Assembly: GCA_965237565.1 (NCBI GenBank)
Contig: OZ250145.1
Coordinates: 124,001 to 188,000 of the forward strand
DNA: 64,000 nt
From: JANQSP01 sp965237565
GTDB taxonomy: Bacteria > Bdellovibrionota > Bdellovibrionia > Bdellovibrionales > UBA1609
Direction: 5' to 3'
Shown: positions 23,866 through 32,017 of the stretch, one piece after another
Position numbering within the stretch: position 1 is the stretch's first letter
Layout: each line of letters begins with the position of its first letter
Translations under genes and position numbers: made by a program
Notes under the pieces: model-generated
What the model saw: only the letters and a program-made list of their open reading frames with translations
The model's database searches: none
Told to the model about the DNA's origin: nothing

Positions 23866-25191
23866 TTAAATAGAACTCTTAATTCGATCTTTCTTTATGT
23901 CTTGGAGGTTGCAGCTTCTTTTTTTCACTCGTATATCATATAATTGTTGTTGCTTCTTTCTTCTCTCTAATGGTAATAAAAGACTTCCAAGTATATCTTC
24001 TACCTCCTTGAAAACTATGTTTCTATCTTTGATTTTAGCCCTATATTCATGGGCTGACTGTGAAAATTTCCAAGCTACAAAAATTCCAGAGTCATAATCT
24101 GTAATTGCTCCCAAAAACTTTTGAATGTCTGGACGACCTACTTTATTTCTGTGATTCTTTATCTGAATTGGAGTATTGCCTCGATTAGTCCACCCGTCTA
24201 TTCCTCCATCACCTGATTTTCTAGGATTAGATTCCCAGCCCATAAACTCACATATCATGTCTGCAAATTTATGCCCTCTCATTAGTAAGTATTCTTCTTT
24301 AGTGTGTGGAAGTGCCTTCACGTCATAACCAATGTAACCTTGAGATATCAGTCTATCTGCAGTTACCCTCACAGCTACAGGTGAAACATCTCCTATTATA
24401 AATCGACGATTTAGTTTACTGCACACTGAAGCAGTCGTACCCCCTCCACCAAAAAAATCGAGGACTATATCATTTTCATTTGATAAAGCTGTTATAAGCT
24501 TATTAAGTAGTTCCTCTGGTTTTTGTGTTATATACCCTATTCTGTCGGGGTGTACTGTACTAAAATCAACATCAATTATATCTCTATGCCCAACAATTCT
24601 ATACTTTGACCCGTTTTCTTTATCACATAAAGAACATTTTTCCTCTCTTTTTATTCCCCATTTTAACCCAGTAGGGGTTTCTGGTTCTGCCCATGTTTCT
24701 GCTAAAAAAGATTTTTCTTTTAATTGATTAAATTTATATTTTTTTGACTTAGAATAGAGATAAATATTGTCATGTTTTCTTCCAAATCTTTTCTTACTTC
24801 CTCCCCCTGTTCTGTAAGACCAAATAATTTCATTCACAAAATTCTTTTCACCAAATTCATCGTCTAGTAAACATCTTATTCTATGATTCGCATGCCAGTC
24901 GCAATGCACGAGTATTGATCCTGTATCTTTTAATTTCTTTTTAGCCTCTCTAATTTTAGGTCGCATCCATTCAATATAGTGTCTTATACCACCTGCCCAT
25001 CTGTCTCCAAATGAACGAAATTCAAAGCCATTCCCCCATACTATTTCATAGTTTTTATTTGAAAAAAAAGGTGGATCAATATAGATAAGGTCCATCGAGT
25101 TATTAGGAATAAACTTAAGCCATTCTTCGCAGTCACCACAAACAATGGAGTTAGTTTTAAGATTGAATTTCAATTTCCTATTCATAGCCAT
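23866..25191 (-). CDS. Beta-class DNA methyltransferase fused to an Mrr-like nuclease domain
   Basis: The 441-residue protein has catalytic motif IV DPPF at 39-42, then a variable target-recognition region, motif X (TQKPEELL, 222-229) and SAM-binding motif I (DFFGGGGTT, 245-253). This order defines beta-class amino-methyltransferases, and DPPF favours N6-adenine. Residues ~310-385 look like an Mrr-type PD-(D/E)xK nuclease core: GGID (D332) ... QIK (343-345) ... KVGRPDIQKFLGAI. One chain thus holds modification and restriction-like parts, with no separate restriction gene nearby. The region is visibly more A+T-rich than its neighbours and sits where rpmI-rplT normally follow infC, which suggests horizontal gain. 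Confidence 0.85.
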   Translation of the reverse strand: MAMNRKLKFNLKTNSIVCGDCEEWLKFIPNNSMDLIYIDPPFFSNKNYEIVWGNGFEFRSFGDRWAGGIRHYIEWMRPKIREAKKKLKDTGSILVHCDWHANHRIRCLLDDEFGEKNFVNEIIWSYRTGGGSKKRFGRKHDNIYLYSKSKKYKFNQLKEKSFLAETWAEPETPTGLKWGIKREEKCSLCDKENGSKYRIVGHRDIIDVDFSTVHPDRIGYITQKPEELLNKLITALSNENDIVLDFFGGGGTTASVCSKLNRRFIIGDVSPVAVRVTADRLISQGYIGYDVKALPHTKEEYLLMRGHKFADMICEFMGWESNPRKSGDGGIDGWTNRGNTPIQIKNHRNKVGRPDIQKFLGAITDYDSGIFVAWKFSQSAHEYRAKIKDRNIVFKEVEDILGSLLLPLERRKKQQQLYDIRVKKRSCNLQDIKKDRIKSSI

Positions 25192-25500
25192 AAAAACGGA
25201 CTATGGTTCTTAAAACATTAGGTTACTCTTTGTGTATTGTGATAATCTACATAAAGGTCTAGGTATTTTTGTAAATTCTCTCTTTTCTGAGTAGTGGCAA
25301 ATGTTCTTCTTCTGAAGCCTTGAAATATCTTGTCTCATCTTTAAAAAGTCAAATCAATTCTCCTATTCTTTGAGTGTGAATTATAAATTTGAATATTTTT
25401 TTGGCAATCATCGCAAATTGTTTGGCATTGTCGCAACCTACTGTAGCACAATCTTTATTGAGAGATCTCTTTGTTTCAATAAGCATATCAAACAAATGCC
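25192..25500. other. Non-coding stretch between infC and the methyltransferase (309 bp)
   Basis: No supported gene on either strand. It contains an imperfect direct repeat (TTTGGCAATCATCGCAA, then TTTGGCATTGTCGCAA, about 25408-25446) and a palindrome AGAGATCTCT (about 25460) flanked by TTATTGA/TCAATAA arms. It must contain the infC 3' end and the methyltransferase promoter, neither of which I can place firmly. rpmI and rplT are absent. Confidence 0.6.
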
Positions 25501-26253
25501 TCACTGACTGGTTGGCTCGCTTGTTGATTCGCTGGTTGGCTCCTCGCTACCTGTCGATTCACTTTTTGGCTCGCTTGTTGATTCGCTTGTTGGCTCGCTA
25601 CCTGTCGATTCACTTTTTGGCTCGTTGCCCGTTGGCTGGCTTGTTACCTTGCTTGTTATCTTGCTCATTAATTTTTGCTTTTTTTGGAAATCCTTAATTT
25701 TCACAAGATCGGGAGCGAAAAACAAAAAGGCCGACCTTCTTTCCATTTGAGGAGTATCCTGTTCCAAAGTAGACAGAGGCTCCAAACTCTTTACCACTTG
25801 TTTCAAAATCCCCAAGCCCAATTCCTTATGGGCCATCTCACGCCCAGAATAACGAAGATGAACCTTTACCTTGCAACCATCTATCAAAAATGCCTTCGCC
25901 TTCCTCATTTTAATCTCCAAGTCATGGATATCTGTACGCGGACGCAATTGCACTTCTTTAACAATAACTTTTATTTGATTTTTTCTAGAACTTTTTTCCT
26001 TCTTGCTCATTTTGAATTTCCATTTCCCATAATCCATAATTTTACAAGTTGGAGGCTTGGCCTTCGGAGCAATCTCGACTAGATCCAGACCCTTGGTGAT
26101 TGCCACAGATAGAGCTTCACTGGGCGGCATCACGCCCATCATACTTCCATCTTCTGCGATGACTCGCACTTCTGTAGCTGCGATTTGATCATTTATGCGA
26201 AATTTATCTGACTTTCTTACAGCTCCTTTGAACTGCCTTCTAAATTTACGAAT
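25501..26253 (-). CDS. infC: Translation initiation factor IF-3 with repetitive C-terminal tail; ATT start
   Basis: IF-3 monitors start-codon selection and keeps 30S subunits free. The core is clear: KFRINDQIAATEVRVI, LDLVEIAPKAKPPTCKIMDY, and a C-domain with LRPRTDIHDLEIKMRKAKAF and VKVHLRYSGREMAHKELG. The first ATG in frame (26169) would remove the first part of the N-domain. The frame continues upstream to ATT at 26253 with AAGGAGG six bases before it, giving 250 residues. infC uses AUU in E. coli too, where IF-3 discriminates against it and so represses itself. After the core comes a ~50-residue Ser/Thr/Glu/Pro repeat tail not usual for IF-3. It follows thrS by 33 bp. Confidence 0.93.
   Translation of the reverse strand: MRKFRRQFKGAVRKSDKFRINDQIAATEVRVIAEDGSMMGVMPPSEALSVAITKGLDLVEIAPKAKPPTCKIMDYGKWKFKMSKKEKSSRKNQIKVIVKEVQLRPRTDIHDLEIKMRKAKAFLIDGCKVKVHLRYSGREMAHKELGLGILKQVVKSLEPLSTLEQDTPQMERRSAFLFFAPDLVKIKDFQKKQKLMSKITSKVTSQPTGNEPKSESTGSEPTSESTSEPKSESTGSEEPTSESTSEPTSQ
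25512..25627 (-). repeat. Tandem repeat encoding the IF-3 tail (54-bp and 51-bp units)
   Basis: A unit beginning TTGGCTCGCTTGTTGATTC on the plus strand starts at 25512 (54 bp) and again at 25566 (51 bp, one codon shorter), with a partial third copy from 25617. On the coding strand it encodes EPKSESTGSEEPTSESTS and the same without one Glu. Length is a multiple of three, so the copies keep infC in frame. Confidence 0.85.
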
Positions 26254-26266
26254 AAGATACCTCCTT
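26251..26266 (-). promoter_or_regulatory. infC start region: AAGGAGG, 6-nt spacer, ATT start codon
   Basis: The strongest possible Shine-Dalgarno sequence (26266-26260) is paired with a rare ATT start (26253-26251). No ATG, GTG or TTG occurs in frame between this site and the conserved N-terminal domain. This is the arrangement used for IF-3 autoregulation in enterobacteria. Confidence 0.85.
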
Positions 26267-26286
26267 TTTAAAAGAAATCATTGTTT

Positions 26287-28218
26287 TCATTCCAACAACA
26301 AATTTGGATTCTTTGACTGAATCATCATCTTCATCCGTTCTATAAAAGAATCCTTGCTCAATTCAACATCCTTTTTCCCTTGCAAACGAAGTGCCAACAC
26401 GCCAGACTTCATCTCCTTTGCCCCCACAATAACCATGCAAGGAATTTTACGCAAACGAGCCTCCCTGATTTTGTATCCAAGTTTTTCCCCTCTCAAATCA
26501 CTTTCCACCCTGATCCCAGAGGATTTCATCTGTTCCTCTAACTCTTTCACATAGGATTCTTGATCTTTTGAAATATTAATCAACAAAGCTTGAACAGGAG
26601 AAAGCCAAAAAGGCAAATACCCTTCTCGATGTTCCAAATAGACACCCATAAAACGTTCCAACGAACCCAAAATCGCCCGGTGCAAAAGAATGGGAGTCTT
26701 TTCCCTGTTGTCTTTATCCACATATTTTAAACCAAAAGCCAAAGGCATATTAAAATCACATTGTAAAGTGCCCAATTGCCAGTTCCGCCTCATGCTATCC
26801 ACAAATATCACATCCAATTTCGGTCCGTAAAAAGCCCCTTCGCCTTCATATACTTCAAAAGGAATTTTTGATTCTTCCAAGACAAAGCGAAGAGACTGCT
26901 CCGCCTTTTCCCATACATTCCTTTCACCCATTGCATTCTCAGGTCTTGTTGAAAATCCCAGCTTGTAATCAGTCAAGCCAAGTGTTTCATACACCTCTGT
27001 AAACATATGTAAAATATTTTTCATCTCAGCTTTTAATTGATCTTGCGTGCAAAATATATGCGCATCGTCTTGGCACAAGCTGGTCACGCGAGTGATCCCG
27101 TGCAAAGTGCCTTTTCGTTCTTTCCGATGCAATCGCCCAAAATCGGCAATCCGCCAAGGTAAATTCCGATAGGAAAATTTTTTGAAGGAATAAAGCAAGC
27201 AGTGGCTAGGACAATTCATAGGTTTGAGAAAGAACTCCCTTTGATCAACTGAAACAGGATACATATTGTCTAAAAAATATTGTTTGTGACCAGAGCGATC
27301 GAACAATTCTCCACTAAAAATTTGAGGTGTAATGACCTCTTCGTAAGAATATTTCTTGTACATTTGTTTAAGAAAATCTTTCAATTCATTATAAATAAAA
27401 GCTCCTGCTCCAGTAAAAAAAGGGCTTCCCGGAGAAAGATCAGAGAAATGAAAAAGATTCATTTGGCGACCCAACTTTCTATGATCTCTTTTTCCCGCTT
27501 CCTCCAGATCGTGCAAATGCTGTTCCAATTCCTCTTTCGAATGAAAGGCGGTACCATAAATACGCTGAAGAGAAGCCTTCTTCTCATCCCCTCTCCAATA
27601 AGCCGCTGATTGGTGCAAAATTTTTATCGCACCGATTTGCGACAGATTTTTCACATGAGGTCCCCGACAAAGATCAAACCAGTCTCCCTGACGATAAATG
27701 CTTACCTGTTCTTCATTTAAGTCTTTAATGATCTCCACTTTATACATCTCACCCATCTCCTTAAAAACGGAAATGGCTTTTTCCTTCGTCCAAATCTCTT
27801 TTGTCACCTCTAATTTTTTCTTTATAATTTCTTTCATTCTTTTTTCTATCAATCTCAAATCTTCCGGTTGAAACACCCGAGAGGAACCAAAATCATAGTA
27901 AAATCCATTTTCAATAACGGGGCCAATTGTGACCTGAATGTCATTCGGCCAGAGTTCTTGAACGGCCTGAGCCATCACGTGAGCTCCAGAATGACGAATC
28001 ACTGGAAGAGCTTCTTTGGAAGGAATAAAAACCAGTTTCACCTTGTCTTTGTGTTTCAACAGAGTCCTTACATCAGATATTTCTTTGCTACCGTTAATGA
28101 AGGCTCCTGCTAATTGCTGTTTTTTTTGGGGAAAAGAGTGTTCAACCAAGCCCAAAACAGAAACTTCCTTTGGAAATTTTACAGAGCCAAAATCTAATAC
28201 GTGCAAATGAAGGCTCAT
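26287..28218 (-). CDS. thrS: Threonyl-tRNA synthetase
   Basis: Charges tRNA-Thr. The 643-residue protein has the full class II ThrS layout: N-terminal TGS domain, editing domain with HSGAHVMAQAV (HxxxH zinc/editing motif) and its GDWFDLCRGPHV block, then the catalytic core with motif 2 (FGRLHRKERKGTLHGITRV) and motif 3 (HRAILGSLERFMGVYLEH), and the C-terminal anticodon-binding domain. MNCPSH carries the conserved zinc Cys and its flanks. It is followed by infC, the usual order. Confidence 0.96.
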   Translation of the reverse strand: MSLHLHVLDFGSVKFPKEVSVLGLVEHSFPQKKQQLAGAFINGSKEISDVRTLLKHKDKVKLVFIPSKEALPVIRHSGAHVMAQAVQELWPNDIQVTIGPVIENGFYYDFGSSRVFQPEDLRLIEKRMKEIIKKKLEVTKEIWTKEKAISVFKEMGEMYKVEIIKDLNEEQVSIYRQGDWFDLCRGPHVKNLSQIGAIKILHQSAAYWRGDEKKASLQRIYGTAFHSKEELEQHLHDLEEAGKRDHRKLGRQMNLFHFSDLSPGSPFFTGAGAFIYNELKDFLKQMYKKYSYEEVITPQIFSGELFDRSGHKQYFLDNMYPVSVDQREFFLKPMNCPSHCLLYSFKKFSYRNLPWRIADFGRLHRKERKGTLHGITRVTSLCQDDAHIFCTQDQLKAEMKNILHMFTEVYETLGLTDYKLGFSTRPENAMGERNVWEKAEQSLRFVLEESKIPFEVYEGEGAFYGPKLDVIFVDSMRRNWQLGTLQCDFNMPLAFGLKYVDKDNREKTPILLHRAILGSLERFMGVYLEHREGYLPFWLSPVQALLINISKDQESYVKELEEQMKSSGIRVESDLRGEKLGYKIREARLRKIPCMVIVGAKEMKSGVLALRLQGKKDVELSKDSFIERMKMMIQSKNPNLLLE

Positions 28219-28253
28219 AAAATGAAACAGACCTGTCTAAAACACATAAGCAC

Positions 28254-28282
28254 ACTATAAACAGAAACATACATTTTTTCAA
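28254..28282 (-). promoter_or_regulatory. Predicted promoter of thrS-infC
   Basis: On the minus strand TTGAAA (28282-28277) and TATAGT (28259-28254) are separated by 17 bp, each 5 of 6 to consensus. It overlaps the stop of the upstream actF gene and would give a transcript starting about 30 bp before thrS, so thrS-infC need not depend on the act operon. Confidence 0.6.
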
Positions 28283-29451
28283 TACGTCACATGATGTTTG
28301 GTGGATTCTTTTCCATAGGGATCTTTCAAAGGAATCGGAGAATGCTTGTGTAAAAAATTAAAAACACTTCGAATAAATAAACCAGCAAAACCCAAAAAAA
28401 TCAAAGCTTCCAGCAAGCCAAAATAAGGAAACTCAGGATTAAAATGAGGGTAGACGAGCCAATAAATATCTACCATTTGCATCAAAAGAATCAGAAAAGC
28501 GATTGATACCAAGGCTTTTTCATTTCTTTTCACCCAACGAGGCAAAAGAAGAATAAAAGGGACCACGAATTTAAACAAGAGAAGAAAAATAGACACAAAA
28601 GCCCAAGCCCCTTTTGAACGAGAGATAAAAAAGGTCGTCTCTTCCGGAAGGTTGGCATACCAGATCAACATATACTGGCTAAAAGCAATGTAAGCCCAAA
28701 AAATAGTCGCTGCCAAAAGAAACTTGCCTAGATCATGTAAATGATTCTCATTAATAAATTTCTTGTAAGCCTCCTGTCTCATTGTATGAACAGCCAGCAA
28801 AATCAAAACGGCAAAAATGGACTGGAACAAACCCGCAAATACATACACACCGAAAATAGTGGAAAACCAATGAGCATCCAAACTCATTAAAAAATCTATG
28901 CTGAAAAAAGAAAGAGAAAAACTAAAAAAGAGCAAAAAAGCGATCGAATATTTAATGCTTCGATTCGTCCACTGAAAATCTCCGTCCTGATCTTGTCTAA
29001 GAGAAAAATTGATTAATTTTTTACCAAAAAAAATCCAACCGCCAAAAAATAAAGCCAAGCGAAAAACAAAAAAAGGAAAATTCAGATAAGGAGTTTTGTG
29101 CATCAACAAATGATCTTTTGCCACCTTCTCAGGGTCCAGCCAATCGTAAAGGGAAAAAGCCCCATAGAGCAAAGGCAGAGTCAAAATCACAGCTATACTT
29201 AGAAAAGGGATAAGAGACTCAGATAGGCGACGAATATTCACACTCCAAGCTGCCTTAGAAACATATTGGGTACTAATAAAAAACAAAGCTCCCAATGAGA
29301 GAAGAACAAAATAAAAATAGGACATCAAGTAGGCGTGCCACACTCTGTCTTGAAAGCCCAACAAAAGACCGAAGACGAAAGCTACGGCACCCAAAAAGAT
29401 AAGCACTGTAGTGAATTTATGGATTGAATCTTTCGTTCGCAATTCCAACAT
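28279..29451 (-). CDS. actF: Alternative complex III subunit ActF (NrfD-like quinone-binding membrane subunit 2)
   Basis: The 390-residue polytopic protein has about ten hydrophobic segments and belongs to the second NrfD/PsrC-like subunit of alternative complex III. Characteristic parts are FSIDFLMSLDAHWFSTIFGVYVF and FSQYMLIWYANLPEETTFF. The subunit sits in the membrane next to ActC and helps form the quinol site or proton path. It is the last gene of the act operon and starts 1 bp after actE stops. Confidence 0.85.
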   Translation of the reverse strand: MLELRTKDSIHKFTTVLIFLGAVAFVFGLLLGFQDRVWHAYLMSYFYFVLLSLGALFFISTQYVSKAAWSVNIRRLSESLIPFLSIAVILTLPLLYGAFSLYDWLDPEKVAKDHLLMHKTPYLNFPFFVFRLALFFGGWIFFGKKLINFSLRQDQDGDFQWTNRSIKYSIAFLLFFSFSLSFFSIDFLMSLDAHWFSTIFGVYVFAGLFQSIFAVLILLAVHTMRQEAYKKFINENHLHDLGKFLLAATIFWAYIAFSQYMLIWYANLPEETTFFISRSKGAWAFVSIFLLLFKFVVPFILLLPRWVKRNEKALVSIAFLILLMQMVDIYWLVYPHFNPEFPYFGLLEALIFLGFAGLFIRSVFNFLHKHSPIPLKDPYGKESTKHHVTY

Positions 29452-29452
29452 C

Positions 29453-30076
29453 TTACTTTCTCTTTTCTACTTTTTTCTGCAAAGCTTTCATTTGAAGCAT
29501 TCTGACATAATTCACCAAAGCCCATCGATGGGCTTCGCTCCAAACTTGTTTGGAATAAGAACCCATTAGACCCTGTCCCTCGTGAATGATGTGGTAAATA
29601 CGTCCATCTGAATAGTTGAATACTTTGTCTGTGAGCAAAGAGGGGGGCTGAATAATCATTTGGCTAGAGACCACGCCTTTGCCATCGCCAGAGACTCCAT
29701 GACAGTAAATGCAAGCTTTATCATACTGCCTTTTTCCAGTGCCAATCGTAAGGGCTGAAAATTGGTTTTTCAAAGGATTTTTCAAATTTTTACCCGCCAA
29801 ATCTGGTTTCCCTTTGTAGGAATAGTATATTCTATTTCGTGCAATTGTGTTCTCAGGCGGAAGTCTCATAAAACTCTCCTTTGCTTTTCCCTCCTGAGCT
29901 TTGATACTTTTTTGCTGCATCATATCTTGAATGAGTTCTATCCCCGTCTTGTTTTTTCCTCCAGTGCAGGCACAAGTTAGCAAAAGTAAAAAACTTAGCA
30001 AATATTCGGCAAGATAGGTCCTAGCCAAATCAAACAAACTGAAAATCGAAAATTTTTCTGAAAATATAGCAAACAT
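29453..30076 (-). CDS. actE: Alternative complex III subunit ActE (monohaem cytochrome c)
   Basis: The 207-residue exported protein carries one c-type haem site, CIYCHG, in KACIYCHGVSGDGKGVVSSQ, and a downstream MGSYSKQVWSEAHRWALVNYVR that holds the likely axial Met and the typical C-terminal helix of class I cytochrome c. The N-terminus is an export signal with cysteines (LLLLTCACTGG), probably lipidated, as in other ActE proteins. In the complex it passes electrons from ActA toward the acceptor. The spacing to actD (3 bp) and actF (1 bp) indicates one operon. Confidence 0.85.
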   Translation of the reverse strand: MFAIFSEKFSIFSLFDLARTYLAEYLLSFLLLLTCACTGGKNKTGIELIQDMMQQKSIKAQEGKAKESFMRLPPENTIARNRIYYSYKGKPDLAGKNLKNPLKNQFSALTIGTGKRQYDKACIYCHGVSGDGKGVVSSQMIIQPPSLLTDKVFNYSDGRIYHIIHEGQGLMGSYSKQVWSEAHRWALVNYVRMLQMKALQKKVEKRK

Positions 30077-30079
30077 AAA

Positions 30080-30652
30080 TTAAAACTCTGAGTAAATGAT
30101 TTCCTCAGCTCCCAAGGAAGTGAGAACTGCCTCCAACTCTTTAGAGGATTTTTTTTCTTTTTCCAAACTAAAAAATAAAGCAAATTTATGAGAACTCAAA
30201 TCCTTATGCAAGATGGGAGGGTCAACAGAAGGAAGACCGCAAACATAAAACAAAGCTCCCACGGAGGCCAAAGCTCCAAGCAAAATTGTGCATTCAAAAA
30301 TTACGGGGATAAAAGCCGGCAGGGACCAAAGAGGCTTTCCTCCAACATTGAGAGGCCAATTCACGGCCGATGTCCACCAAGTGAACCAAAGACCGAACAA
30401 GCACCCTCCCAAGCCAAAGACAAAGGTAACCCAAGGGATCCAAGAACGTTTGATGCCCATCATTTCCTCCAAACCATGAATGGGACAAGGAGTGATGGCT
30501 GAAAATTCATGAAATCCTTTTTGTTTTAATCCTTTTACGGCCGAAAGAAAACCTTCTTCATCTGACCAAATGCCAGCCAAAACAGCTTCCGTTTGCGGAG
30601 CAATTATTTCTTTAAAATTTGACAAAAGCATCTGTAACTTTCCCGTTCTCAT
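30080..30652 (-). CDS. actD: Alternative complex III subunit ActD (two-helix membrane subunit, DUF3341 type)
   Basis: The 190-residue protein has an N-terminal cytoplasmic alpha/beta part (VLAGIWSDEEGFLSAVKGL), the family motif TPCPIHGLEEMMG, two membrane segments (about residues 72-90 and 117-140) separated by WWTSAVNWPLNVGGKPLWS, and a C-terminal cytoplasmic domain. This matches ActD, which braces the membrane part of the complex. It lies between actC and actE with 3 bp gaps. Confidence 0.85.
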   Translation of the reverse strand: MRTGKLQMLLSNFKEIIAPQTEAVLAGIWSDEEGFLSAVKGLKQKGFHEFSAITPCPIHGLEEMMGIKRSWIPWVTFVFGLGGCLFGLWFTWWTSAVNWPLNVGGKPLWSLPAFIPVIFECTILLGALASVGALFYVCGLPSVDPPILHKDLSSHKFALFFSLEKEKKSSKELEAVLTSLGAEEIIYSEF

Positions 30653-30655
30653 ATC

Positions 30656-31999
30656 TTAATACCTATCCTTTACCACCGTTTTTACCTCAGCAATTGAAAT
30701 GGCCGGCAGAGTCCTGATATAAAGCAAAAATAGAGTAAAAAACATTCCAAAACTGCCAATCAAAACGGCAAAGTCAAAAAAGCTCATATCGAAAATTCCC
30801 CAGTTGGACGGCAAAAAGTCTCGACTCAAAGAAGTCACAACAATCACATATCTTTCAAACCACATACCGATGTTAACAAAGATAGAAATTACAAACATCA
30901 AAACAATGTTGCGACGAAACTTTTTAAACCAAAATATTTGTGGCACCAAGACATTGCAGGTCACCATCGTCCAGTATGCCAACCAGTAGTGCCCTCCAGC
31001 CCTATTGAGAAAAATATAACGTTCAAAATCAGAACCCGAATACCACGCAATAAAAAATTCAGAGGCATAGGCATATCCCACCATCATTCCCGTTAATAAA
31101 ATAATTTTGTTCATGGATTCTAGATGATTTACAGTAATATATGCTTTGAATTTGGGAACAAATGTTCTCACCAAGCACATCAAACTGACCACCATAGCAA
31201 AACCGGAAAAAATAGCTCCTGCCACAAAATACGGAGGAAAAATCGTCGTGTGCCAACCCGGTACAATAGCCGTAGCAAAGTCAAAGGACACAATACTGTG
31301 AACAGACAAAACAAGAGGAGTGGATAGGGCTGCAAGTAGCATATAAGTCATCTCATAATGACTCCAGTTGCGAGCAGTTCCCCTCCAACCCATAGATAAT
31401 ATTCCGTAAATGGTATGACGAATTCCCTTGGATCGATCCCTCAAAACTGCCATGTCTGGAACCATTCCAATGTACCAAAATACGATGGCAACCGTTGCGT
31501 AAGTGGAGACAGCAAACACATCCCATACGAGGGGGGAGCGAAAATTCACCCACAGGGGTCCCCTTTGATTCGGATAGGGCAAAAGCCAGTAAGCAAACCA
31601 AGGACGACCTGTGTGAAGGAGGGGAAAAATACCAGCCGTCATCACAGCAAAAACAGTCATAGCTTCAGCAGTTCGGGCAATGGAAGTTCTCCACTTCTGA
31701 CGAAATAAGAACAAAATAGCTGAAATGAGAGTTCCTGCGTGGCCAATACCAATCCAAAAAACAAAAGTAATAATATCTGTTCCCCAACCAACGGGATGAT
31801 TCACCCCCATCAGTCCCATTCCGATGGACACAATCAGACCCATTACAACAATGTAAAAGAGGAACAAAGCTTTGGCACTGAACAAGGTTGCAAAATAACG
31901 TAGGCCGGGCCACTTCTCTGTCAGAGAACATATATCATCGGTGATATTCTGAAAAGATTTCTTCTCCGATATCAACGAATCTCTCTTTATTTCGGACAA
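30656..31999 (-). CDS. actC: Alternative complex III subunit ActC (NrfD-like quinone-binding membrane subunit 1)
   Basis: The 447-residue NrfD/PsrC-like membrane protein has about ten helices. Features typical of ActC include NHPVGWGTDIITFVFWIGIG, HTGRPWFAYWLLPYPNQRG and GGHYWLAYWTMVTCNVLVPQ. It carries the periplasm-facing quinol site next to the iron-sulfur domain of ActB. The start is TTG at 31999 with GGAAAGGA upstream; it begins 18 bp after actB. Confidence 0.9.
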   Translation of the reverse strand: MSEIKRDSLISEKKSFQNITDDICSLTEKWPGLRYFATLFSAKALFLFYIVVMGLIVSIGMGLMGVNHPVGWGTDIITFVFWIGIGHAGTLISAILFLFRQKWRTSIARTAEAMTVFAVMTAGIFPLLHTGRPWFAYWLLPYPNQRGPLWVNFRSPLVWDVFAVSTYATVAIVFWYIGMVPDMAVLRDRSKGIRHTIYGILSMGWRGTARNWSHYEMTYMLLAALSTPLVLSVHSIVSFDFATAIVPGWHTTIFPPYFVAGAIFSGFAMVVSLMCLVRTFVPKFKAYITVNHLESMNKIILLTGMMVGYAYASEFFIAWYSGSDFERYIFLNRAGGHYWLAYWTMVTCNVLVPQIFWFKKFRRNIVLMFVISIFVNIGMWFERYVIVVTSLSRDFLPSNWGIFDMSFFDFAVLIGSFGMFFTLFLLYIRTLPAISIAEVKTVVKDRY

Positions 32000-32017
32000 A
32001 CAAAAATCCTTTCCTTT

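Noticed and set aside
23500..25500. Prophage or transposon remnant around the methyltransferase
   Set aside because: No integrase, transposase, terminal inverted repeats or target duplications are visible; the nearest tRNA is more than 5 kb away.
25389..25697. Plus-strand frame with LARLLIRLLARYLSIHF repeats opposite infC
   Set aside because: Shadow of the infC tandem repeats; infC is strongly supported on the minus strand.
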